A stretch of 15,617 bases of DNA from CAZXCK01 sp964639225 (GTDB lineage: Bacteria; Chloroflexota; Anaerolineae; Aggregatilineales; Phototrophicaceae): positions 1 through 15,617 of the forward strand of contig CAZXCK010000106.1 in the NCBI GenBank assembly GCA_964639225.1. Reading direction: 5' to 3'. Shown in pieces: positions 6,377-11,756 of the stretch. The notes under the pieces were generated by a model. It made no database searches and was not told the DNA's origin. It was given only the letters and a program-made list of their open reading frames with translations. The number at the start of each line of letters is the position of its first letter. Within the stretch, counting starts at the first letter, position 1. The position numbers were made by a program, and so were the translations under genes.

Positions 6377-7123
6377 ATGTCCGGTGTTGGCAGCATCAAC
6401 CTCAAAGTGCTGGTTCTGGATACGGATTACTACGCGCTGCAGGCCATCAACGGCTATCTGGCCTGGGATCGCCGCACGCGCGTCACCTTCCTCGCCGAAA
6501 GCGTGGCGCAGATGTGGGCTTACCTCAGCGAGACACCCCATGCCGAGCTGCCCGATATCGTCATCATCGACGCCGATCACCTGGGCGGGGCGCAGGCCCT
6601 GGGTACGCTGATAACCCGCCTGCGCGACAGAATTCCGGCGGTGCGTGTGGTCTGCCTGGCGCAGCATGTCGTCCCGGAGCAGGTCAACGCGGCGGCCCAG
6701 GCACAGGCTTCCGCTTATCTGCTCAAGCAGGAAGTTCGCCTGCACATCGCCAGCGCCATCGTCTATATGCTGCCGCGCGATTTTGTCGTCACGCCGCTGG
6801 TGGCCCGCGAATGCGCCCACCTGTTCAACAGCCGCATCTTTCACGCCAGCGTGCTGCCGGAACCGCGCCAGTACCCCGAACTCACCGAGCGCATCCGCCA
6901 GGCGATCAAGCTGTGCGTCGTTGAGGGCATGCCGGCTCATCTGGCCGCCGATGAGATGGGCATCAGCCTGCACACCATTCGTGGCTACATCAAAGACGGC
7001 TATCGCATCCTCGAAGCCTACGACGACACCGATTATCCACTCGATATGACCCCCCAGGAACGCGCCTTCATGCGCTTCACCGCGCTGGCCGCCGACAACG
7101 ACGAATCCGTACCAGGCGGCTGA
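6377..7123 (+). CDS. Response-regulator-like protein (receiver domain plus HTH)
   Basis: 248 residues. The N-terminal half reads as a receiver domain. VLVLDTDYYA (11-20) gives the acidic pair D15/D17. PDIVIID (59-65) places the phosphoacceptor at D65. ASAYLLKQE (111-119) gives the conserved Lys117. The usual Thr/Ser before the fifth strand looks replaced in VVCLAQH (91-97). The C-terminal segment GMPAHLAADEMGISLHTIRGYIKDGYRIL (about 184-212) is a helix-turn-helix like those of NarL/LuxR regulators, with S-x-x-T-I in the recognition helix. It is thus probably a DNA-binding regulator, cytoplasmic, perhaps phosphorylated by an unlinked kinase; no histidine kinase lies in the window. A roughly 35-residue acidic tail follows the HTH. 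AGGGG lies upstream of the ATG. Confidence 0.82.
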   Translation: MSGVGSINLKVLVLDTDYYALQAINGYLAWDRRTRVTFLAESVAQMWAYLSETPHAELPDIVIIDADHLGGAQALGTLITRLRDRIPAVRVVCLAQHVVPEQVNAAAQAQASAYLLKQEVRLHIASAIVYMLPRDFVVTPLVARECAHLFNSRIFHASVLPEPRQYPELTERIRQAIKLCVVEGMPAHLAADEMGISLHTIRGYIKDGYRILEAYDDTDYPLDMTPQERAFMRFTALAADNDESVPGG

Positions 7124-7273
7124 ATCAGGCTGCGATTACCCCATTCGCCAGCAAATTGTGATTAATTACACGCCACGAAGTAAGTACCGGGCGGGTGTGC
7201 GCGTCTATAGACTGTTGGACGGTATAACGTGCCACCCAGGCCGCAGAAGGCCGGGCATCGCAAGAGGGCAAAC

Positions 7274-8050
7274 ATGGCGCAGATTGTCTCACTGACCGAC
7301 TCTGAGTTGGAAACTGTGTTACAGGGCAATCGACCGGTGCTGCTGCTGATCGCAGCCGATGATATTCGCAGCGACTTCAACACGGCCTTCAAACAGGCCA
7401 GTGACGAGCACACCGACATCGTCTTTGCCCGCATCAACCCGCAGGAGAATCCCCAGGCCGCCGAACGCTTCGGCGTGAGCAGCAAGGCTGTTCTGATTGG
7501 CTGGGCCAACGGCGAGGTGATCGTGCGACGGGTGCGTCCCTGGGGGACTGATGTACCGCTGGCTATTGAACTGCTGCAAAAACAAACGCCGCAGACAACC
7601 GTCACGGCGGAGCCGCCAGCGGCGGTCGCAGCCGAGACTCATGAAGATGAACAAGCTAAGGAGCAGAAAATCGTGGATACCCACCCCGTAAACGTAACCG
7701 ACGCCACTTTCCAGACAGAAGTTATCGATCATGAACTGCCGGTCGTGGTGGACTTCTGGGCCGAATGGTGTGGTCCGTGCCGTATGGTCGCGCCCATCCT
7801 GGAGAAGCTGGCCGGTGAATACGCTGGCAAGATTCGCATCGCCAAAGTCGATGTGGACGCCAATCCGCAGCTCGCCCAGGCCTTCCAGGTGATGAGCATC
7901 CCCACCATCATGATGTTCAAAGAGCGCAACATCGTCTTTAACCAGCCCGGCGCGCTGCCAGAGGCCGCCCTGCGCGACCTGTTCGATCAGCTCGTGGCGC
8001 TGGAAATCCCCAAAGAAGAAGCCACCGAAGGCACCAGCGACGACGCCTAG
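7274..8050 (+). CDS. Two-domain thioredoxin
   Basis: 258 residues. The C-terminal domain (about 136-246) is a canonical thioredoxin: VVVDFWAEWCGPCRMVAPIL with the redox pair in WCGPC (165-169), KVDVDANPQLAQAFQVMSIPT with cis-Pro210, and a final helix. It would reduce protein disulfides in the cytoplasm, being recharged by thioredoxin reductase. The N-terminal domain (1-104) has the strand/helix rhythm of a thioredoxin fold (PVLLLIAADD, DIVFARINPQENPQAAERFGV) but no cysteine pair. A charged, Ala/Glu-rich linker (105-133) joins the two. The start at 7274 follows AGAGGG and was preferred over the in-frame ATG at 7229, which has no ribosome site. A second ribosome site with GTG at 7673 could yield the thioredoxin domain alone. 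No clear promoter was found in the 150 bases upstream, apart from a lone TATAAC at 7223-7228. Confidence 0.93.
   Translation: MAQIVSLTDSELETVLQGNRPVLLLIAADDIRSDFNTAFKQASDEHTDIVFARINPQENPQAAERFGVSSKAVLIGWANGEVIVRRVRPWGTDVPLAIELLQKQTPQTTVTAEPPAAVAAETHEDEQAKEQKIVDTHPVNVTDATFQTEVIDHELPVVVDFWAEWCGPCRMVAPILEKLAGEYAGKIRIAKVDVDANPQLAQAFQVMSIPTIMMFKERNIVFNQPGALPEAALRDLFDQLVALEIPKEEATEGTSDDA
7658..7675 (+). promoter_or_regulatory. Internal ribosome binding site and GTG start in the thioredoxin gene
   Basis: AAGGAG (7658-7663), a perfect Shine-Dalgarno, lies 9 bases before an in-frame GTG (7673-7675), at the end of the interdomain linker. Starting there would give 125 residues comprising exactly the WCGPC domain. 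This is inference from sequence only. Confidence 0.5.
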
Positions 8051-8075
8051 CGTTGTCCCCCACCTGACACACCAG

Positions 8076-8112
8076 CAGGCGTTCCACAGTGTTGTGGAGC
8101 GCCTGTTTTGTT
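8076..8112 (+). terminator. Rho-independent terminator of the thioredoxin gene
   Basis: A 13-pair stem CAGGCGTTCCACA (8076-8088) / TGTGGAGCGCCTG (8093-8105), with one G-T pair and a 4-base loop, is followed by TTTTGTT. It lies 26 bases after the stop. Confidence 0.88.
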
Positions 8113-8119
8113 AAGACTC

Positions 8120-8222
8120 TTATCCCAAATTTTTCCCAAATCTTTACGCTCATTTCAGCTTATCTGAGCGAACATGCGTGCCCTTATCCCAAGTTTATCC
8201 CAATCCCGGCATTTATCCCTGA
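8120..8222 (+). repeat. Cluster of five TTATCCCAA-type direct repeats
   Basis: TTATCCCAAA (8120-8129), TTTTCCCAAA (8131-8140), TTATCCCAAG (8184-8193), TTATCCCAAT (8195-8204) and TTATCCCTGA (8213-8222). Within each of the first two pairs the copies start 11 bases apart, one helical turn. They lie upstream of the HAD gene and resemble an array of protein-binding sites on one face of the DNA. The binding protein is unknown. Confidence 0.6.
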
Positions 8223-8318
8223 TGGCCGATGTTAAGCGGTCATTATCGCTTAGACCGCCCGCCGCACCATCATCAGGTTGTCGTGCTACAGCGCGCCCGC
8301 CGCCTCTGCCGTGTGCGT

Positions 8319-8324
8319 TATAAT
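8319..8324 (+). promoter_or_regulatory. -10 box for the HAD phosphatase gene
   Basis: A perfect TATAAT in the context GCGTTATAATAGG lies 40 bases before the start codon. No -35 match is seen at the usual distance, so an activator could be needed; the phased repeats upstream are possible sites. Confidence 0.45.
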
Positions 8325-8363
8325 AGGCCCAATGAGAAGACTCCGTCATCATTGAGAGGAAAA

Positions 8364-9059
8364 ATGGTCCACCATCAACCAATCGAACGCCTGTACCTGT
8401 TCGACATCGACGGCACCCTGCTCGACAGCCAGAGTGTAGGCCGCATGGCGTCGCGCGATGCCATGCTGGAGGTGTTCGGTACGGCTTCCACCATCGATAC
8501 ACATCGCTTCGCCGGGCAGACGGATTGGCAGTCGCTGGCTGCTCTGCTGGCCCCTCACGGCTACGACGCCGATGCCATCCACGCGCACATGGACCTGTAC
8601 CAGCAGGCGGCGGCCCGCCATATCCAGACTGCCATCGCCCGGCGCGTGCTGAAGCCGCACCCCGGCGCGCTGGAATCGGTGCAGGCGCTGCGCCACACGC
8701 CGGATGCGCTGCTGGGGATCGTCACCGGCAATGTCGCCGCCACCGCCCCGCACAAACTGAGCGCCGCCGGCTTCGACCCGGCCTGGTTCCCGGTGGGCGC
8801 TTACGGCAACGAATCGCTCGACCGCGACGATCTGCCCCGGCTGGCGCTCGCCCGTGCCATCGACTACAGCGGCACGCCCATCGAGCCGGAGCGCGTCGTC
8901 GTCATTGGCGACACACCCGCCGACATCGCCTGTGCGCGGGCGCTGGGCGCGGTGGCGGTCGCCGTGTGTACCGGCTATTCATCCCGCGAGGAACTGGCCG
9001 CCTGCCAGCCGGATTATCTGCTGGACGACCTGACGACGCTGCTTGAGGTAACGTCATAA
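8364..9059 (+). CDS. HAD-superfamily hydrolase (phosphoglycolate phosphatase-like)
   Basis: 231 residues, as usual for subfamily I HAD phosphatases. Motif I is YLFDIDGTLLDS (11-22), with nucleophile Asp14 and acid/base Asp16. Motif II is IVTGN, with Thr121. Motif III is Lys131 in APHKLSAAGF. Motif IV is VVIGDTPADIACARA (179-193), with D183 and D187 for magnesium. The region between motifs I and II is a helical cap of the Gph/PGMB type. It dephosphorylates a small phosphorylated metabolite by a phospho-aspartate intermediate in the cytoplasm; the substrate cannot be fixed from sequence. The start at 8364 follows GAGAGGA at ideal distance; the in-frame ATG at 8229 lies upstream of the -10 box and is rejected. 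The gene is monocistronic and convergent with the selenoprotein gene. Confidence 0.9.
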   Translation: MVHHQPIERLYLFDIDGTLLDSQSVGRMASRDAMLEVFGTASTIDTHRFAGQTDWQSLAALLAPHGYDADAIHAHMDLYQQAAARHIQTAIARRVLKPHPGALESVQALRHTPDALLGIVTGNVAATAPHKLSAAGFDPAWFPVGAYGNESLDRDDLPRLALARAIDYSGTPIEPERVVVIGDTPADIACARALGAVAVAVCTGYSSREELAACQPDYLLDDLTTLLEVTS

Positions 9060-9063
9060 AACA

Positions 9064-9111
9064 GCAGCGGGTGCGCTTTGCGGACTGCCGCCCGCAGAAC
9101 ACACCCGCTGC
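9064..9111 (-). terminator. Terminator between HAD and selenoprotein genes
   Basis: A perfect 10-base inverted repeat, GCAGCGGGTG (9064-9073) and CACCCGCTGC (9102-9111), encloses a 28-base loop that has its own TGCGG/CCGCA hairpin. On the minus strand it is followed by TGTTTTATG, so it best serves the selenoprotein transcript. Its T tract overlaps the end of the HAD gene. Confidence 0.65.
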
Positions 9112-9139
9112 CGGGTTGACTCTCTTGCTGTGGTGGGTT

Positions 9140-9418
9140 TCAGTTGGTGGCGTTTTTGATAGATTCCAGCCGGTTGACGATGGCCGCTTTGACCTCGCCG
9201 GGTTCCGCGTGACGGCCTATCTCCTTCTTGGAGAAAACCACCTCGCCGTTAACGGTCACTTCGTAGACGCCACCTTTGGACGGCAGCAGATTCCACGAGC
9301 GCACGTAGACTTCTATTTCACGATCGCCGAGCACTTCGTCCGTCAGACTGACGGCGCGTTTGGTGTAGCCTCAGGATGCGCAGTAGGTCAGGGTGATGTC
9401 CAGCAGTCCAAGCTGCAT
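9140..9418 (-). CDS. SelW-like selenoprotein (Rdx family) with in-frame UGA as selenocysteine
   Basis: Read from the ATG at 9418, the frame is MQLGLLDITLTYCAS, TGA, GYTKRAVSLTDEVL, and so on to a TGA at 9140, giving 92 residues with U16. The C13-A-S-U16-G-Y motif after a short beta strand is the CxxU redox motif of the thioredoxin-like Rdx family (SelW, SelT, SelH, SelV). The rest fits the family too: a strand EIEVYVRSW, then GGVYEVTVNGEVVFSKKEIGRH, matching the F/Y-E-V-x-V-x-G-x-x-V-x-S-K-K pattern of SelW, and a C-terminal helix. The length equals that of SelW. GGGAGG (9427-9432) lies 8 bases before the ATG, and a SECIS-type hairpin starts 16 bases after the UGA. The likely role is a cytoplasmic thiol/selenol oxidoreductase. 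A stop-interrupted pseudogene is the alternative, but exact UGA placement, intact downstream frame and ribosome site argue against it. Confidence 0.93.
9340..9354 (-). promoter_or_regulatory. Bacterial SECIS-like hairpin
   Basis: On the minus strand CCGTCA (9354-9349), loop GTC (9348-9346) and TGACGG (9345-9340) form a perfect 6-pair stem within the coding region. The loop begins 23 bases after the UGA (9373-9371), and its first base is G. Bacterial SECIS elements bound by SelB are known to have a small apical loop with an early G at roughly this distance. The lower stem is weak. Confidence 0.72.
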
Positions 9419-9440
9419 AATTGGGGCCTCCCTTATCTGT

Positions 9441-9474
9441 TGTATAACGGTTGATTAGATTTTCAACGACTATA
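9441..9474 (-). promoter_or_regulatory. Possible promoter elements of the selenoprotein gene
   Basis: Two -10-like boxes lie upstream on the minus strand. TATACA (9441-9446) has TTGAAA (9461-9466) only 14 bases before it. TATAGT (9469-9474), in the context CGTTATAGT, resembles other -10 boxes in this window but has no -35. Neither is strong. Confidence 0.3.
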
Positions 9475-9513
9475 ACGCACTCGCAGGGAAGCCGCTATGA
9501 ATGCCAACCAAAC

Positions 9514-9725
9514 GGGTGCATCCGGAAATTGGGGCAGGTTTTCAGCTTTCGCGCCGCCTCCAGCGGTTCAAAACCGCTGGCTAGAGGTAGCCAATCCATT
9601 AAAAGGGTTGTGTCCTTCATGGCAGGTTACGTGAGTCTGTTTTTGTGTCCCTTCAGTGGACACGCTTCCTGTAGCCCGGTGTTTTAACGCCGGGCGGGGC
9701 TGGCCGCCCCCAAATCCGGATGCAC
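9514..9725 (+). repeat. REP/MITE-like dispersed repeat, copy C (complete, with target-site duplication)
   Basis: Terminal inverted repeats GGGTGCATCCGGA (9514-9526) and TCCGGATGCACCC (9715-9727) are perfect over 13 bases. The 10-base sequence CCAACCAAAC occurs directly on the left (9504-9513) and again on the right (9726-9735), as a target-site duplication would. Inside, in order, lie an AGCGGTT/AACCGCT palindrome (9562-9578), hairpin CCAT-AGGG/CCTT-ATGG (9596-9622), hairpin GTGTCC/GGACAC (9645-9663), and GTAG (9671-9674) with the palindrome GCCCGGTGTT/AACGCCGGGC (9674-9695). It is the best-preserved copy and lies just upstream of the selenoprotein promoter. Confidence 0.88.
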
Positions 9726-9742
9726 CCAACCAAACACTAAAC

Positions 9743-10444
9743 TTACATCGGGTTGGCTGGGGCGCTGGCCATCGCGCGCAGATGGGCGGCGGCCTCATCG
9801 ACTATCGCCTCAAACAGCGCCATCATCAGCGTGTCGTCAACCTGGTACGGCCCGCCGAAGCTGCCGTCGCCCAACACCTGCCGGGCGATGTAACGCTCTT
9901 CCATTTTGCTCACACCGGCGTCCGGCTTAACGCCGCTCGGCGAATCCGCCACGCGGTTAAACGGGAAGTTCTCGCCCCAGTTAGCGTGACGAATCTCCAG
10001 CCCGTGCTGCCGGGCGAAGTTCTGGGCGGCGTCGCCAGCCCACCAATCGTACCACATTACCTGGATGGCCCCCGCCCGCTGGAAGTCCCGCAGGCGCTCC
10101 GGCAGATGATTGTCACCGTGCCCGTTGATGATGAAGAAGCTGCGGAATCCCTGGTGGAACAGGCTCTCGACGATCTCCAGCACCACATGGTCGAAGGTCG
10201 TCCGGCTGAGGCTGATGGTGCCGGGGAACTCGCCGAACAGGTAGCTGATGCCGAAGTTCAGCGACGGCGCGACCAGCACCTGCTCCCGCTGGGCCACAGC
10301 TTCGGCGATGCGCGTGGGGATCAGGATGTCGGTCATCAGGCTGAGATAGGCGTGCTGCTCGGTTGCCCCCGTCACCAGGATGATGCGCGTGTCGTGTTGT
10401 AGATAGCTTTCTACATCCATCCAGTTGAGGTCTTGCAGGCGCAT
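9743..10444 (-). CDS. Creatininase-family amidohydrolase
   Basis: 233 residues, close to the family norm of about 240. Metal-site motifs are visible: VTGATEQHAYLSLMTD (24-39), with E29, H31 and D39 matching the E-x-H...D set, and FIINGHGDN (104-112), with H109 in the NGHG motif. The usual HGPHLP stretch is altered to HAYLSL, so substrate contacts differ from creatininase itself. The family cleaves amide bonds in cyclic or formyl compounds and includes creatininase, FAPy deformylase ArfB and the mycofactocin peptidase MftE. No mycofactocin or creatine genes lie nearby, so the substrate is unknown. The start at 10444 follows GGGGAAC; the upstream ATG at 10513 is rejected because the promoter lies inside that extension. 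The gene lies downstream of the dehydrogenase on the same strand but has its own promoter. Confidence 0.85.
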   Translation of the reverse strand: MRLQDLNWMDVESYLQHDTRIILVTGATEQHAYLSLMTDILIPTRIAEAVAQREQVLVAPSLNFGISYLFGEFPGTISLSRTTFDHVVLEIVESLFHQGFRSFFIINGHGDNHLPERLRDFQRAGAIQVMWYDWWAGDAAQNFARQHGLEIRHANWGENFPFNRVADSPSGVKPDAGVSKMEERYIARQVLGDGSFGGPYQVDDTLMMALFEAIVDEAAAHLRAMASAPANPM

Positions 10445-10480
10445 GATAGTTCCCCGTTCGGTGCAATCACTCAAACATCT

Positions 10481-10510
10481 ATTATGAACGATTTCTGGCG
10501 TTGCTGGCAA
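10481..10510 (-). promoter_or_regulatory. Sigma-70-type promoter of the creatininase-family gene
   Basis: On the minus strand TTGCCA (10505-10510) and CATAAT (10481-10486) are separated by 18 bases, each matching consensus at 5 of 6. The transcript would begin near 10474, about 30 bases before the start codon. Confidence 0.68.
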
Positions 10511-10564
10511 CAAGAAATCAACGTGCTGCCGCGCGCATGTCGCTGGCGGACGGTTACTGTACTG

Positions 10565-11605
10565 TTATTCGTCATCACCGCGCTCCACGACGATGGTCGC
10601 GTAACGCTGGCTCAGTTCCGGCTCGGCGTTGAGGCAGCGACGCGGCGGAAAACCACGCAGAACCATCTCCAGGTCATCGACGACCATCTCGCCGATTTCC
10701 CACAGCCCCTCCTTGACCGACCCCGCCCGGTGCGCCGACAGCACCGCGCCCTCGGCGCTGCGCAGCGGATGGTCCGCCGCCAGCGGTTCGGTGGGGAATA
10801 CATCGGTCGCCAGCTTGAAGCGCCCGGCCACCACATACTCGGTGAGCGCGTCGAAATCGACGACGTGGGCGCGGCTCATCAGCACCATCACCGCCCCCTG
10901 CTGAATGTGCGCCAGCTCCGGTTGACCGAGAAAGGCGCGGTTCTCGACAGTGGGCGCGGCCAGCACGAAAATCACGCGCGATTCGGCCAGCAGCGCTTCC
11001 AGCGACTTCGGCTTAACGCCCAGACTGCGCAGATAGCCATCGCCCAGCCAGGGATCATAGGCCAACACCTCGACATCGAACGGGCGCAGCAGCGGATGCA
11101 GCGCGTGGGCGATGCCGCCATAGCCGATGATTCCCACTGGCTGGCCGTAGAGCATAAACGTGCTGGTGTTGCCCGCGTGCAGATAGTCCTCGTCGCCCCG
11201 GCGCATCTTGAGGTCGCCCAGGACGATCTCGCGGGAGCAGGCCAGCGCCATGCCGACGCACATCTCGGCCACCTGGCGCGCGAATGACGGCGCTACACTC
11301 AGCACGCGAATGGTGTTGGCATAGCAGTAGGCATAATCCAGGCCGATTGGGAAACCGCCTTCTACCGAGAAGATAGCGCGCAGCTTAGGCGCTTTGCGCA
11401 GCAGATCGTTGCCGTAGCGCCAGTCCCAGCAGATGACCGCTTCGGCGTCCGGCAGGGCGGCCTCGAACTCGGCCTGGGGCATCGGCGCGTCGCTGCCGCC
11501 GATGACATGCGCCAGCCGGTACAGGCGCTCACGGTCGGCAGGGGAGAAGATTTCGTCCATGCGGCGCGCGTGCGGGTCAAGAATAATGGTCGGTTTGCTG
11601 GTCAT
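10565..11605 (-). CDS. D-isomer 2-hydroxyacid dehydrogenase-like oxidoreductase
   Basis: 346 residues. The NAD-binding Rossmann motif is VGIIGYGGIAHALHPLL (157-173), with Asp184 in LAYDPW at the end of the second strand, favouring NAD over NADP. The family's catalytic triad is in place: Arg245 (LMSRAHVVD), Glu273 (FPTEPL) and His292 in SAHRAG, where most members have PHIAG or PHxxG. The N-terminal half is a divergent catalytic domain. The enzyme should interconvert a 2-hydroxyacid and a 2-oxoacid in the cytoplasm; the substrate is not readable. AGGAG precedes the ATG at 11605 by 8 bases. The longer reading to 11875 is rejected because it crosses the glnA terminator and enters glnA. The creatininase gene follows 120 bases downstream with its own promoter. 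No convincing promoter was found for this gene. Confidence 0.9.
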   Translation of the reverse strand: MTSKPTIILDPHARRMDEIFSPADRERLYRLAHVIGGSDAPMPQAEFEAALPDAEAVICWDWRYGNDLLRKAPKLRAIFSVEGGFPIGLDYAYCYANTIRVLSVAPSFARQVAEMCVGMALACSREIVLGDLKMRRGDEDYLHAGNTSTFMLYGQPVGIIGYGGIAHALHPLLRPFDVEVLAYDPWLGDGYLRSLGVKPKSLEALLAESRVIFVLAAPTVENRAFLGQPELAHIQQGAVMVLMSRAHVVDFDALTEYVVAGRFKLATDVFPTEPLAADHPLRSAEGAVLSAHRAGSVKEGLWEIGEMVVDDLEMVLRGFPPRRCLNAEPELSQRYATIVVERGDDE

Positions 11606-11689
11606 CGGGGCGACTCCTGGATGAACACGGGTATGCTCTGACTGTACCATCATTCGCAATCTGGCGCATTGTCGCCCCGCCGCCAGCAC

Positions 11690-11718
11690 AAAAAACCGGC
11701 GGTCGCTGTGACCGCCGG
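11690..11718 (-). terminator. Rho-independent terminator of glnA
   Basis: A perfect 9-pair stem, CCGGCGGTC (11696-11704) and GACCGCCGG (11710-11718), with a 5-base loop. On the minus strand it is followed by six T residues (11695-11690). It lies 38 bases beyond the glnA stop and separates glnA from the dehydrogenase gene. Confidence 0.93.
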
Positions 11719-11756
11719 CATGTTTCTGAGCAGGTTGGCCAGCGTGTATTGGCTGG

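Larger units (their letters stand above)
8051..8363. other. Non-coding region: terminator, phased TTATCCCAA repeats, inverted repeats, promoter
   Basis: These 313 bases contain no supportable gene. After the thioredoxin terminator comes an AT-richer block with five TTATCCCAA-like repeats, then two overlapping inverted repeats: TAAGCG (8233-8238) / CGCTTA (8247-8252), and GCGGTC (8236-8241) / GACCGC (8253-8258). These cannot both form at once. A -10 box near 8319 follows. Confidence 0.7.
9419..9742. other. Non-coding region: selenoprotein leader and repeat copy C
   Basis: These 324 bases between the selenoprotein start and the creatininase stop hold the ribosome site and promoter candidates of the former and the complete repeat copy C with its flanking duplication. 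The 76-residue ORF at 9568-9798 is a repeat by-product. Confidence 0.8.

Noticed and set aside
9140..9334. 64-residue ORF as a complete gene
   Set aside because: It is the C-terminal part of the selenoprotein; its apparent ATG has no ribosome site and would remove the redox motif.
9071..9454. 127-residue plus-strand ORF
   Set aside because: It is antisense to the selenoprotein gene, has no ribosome site and no recognisable domain.
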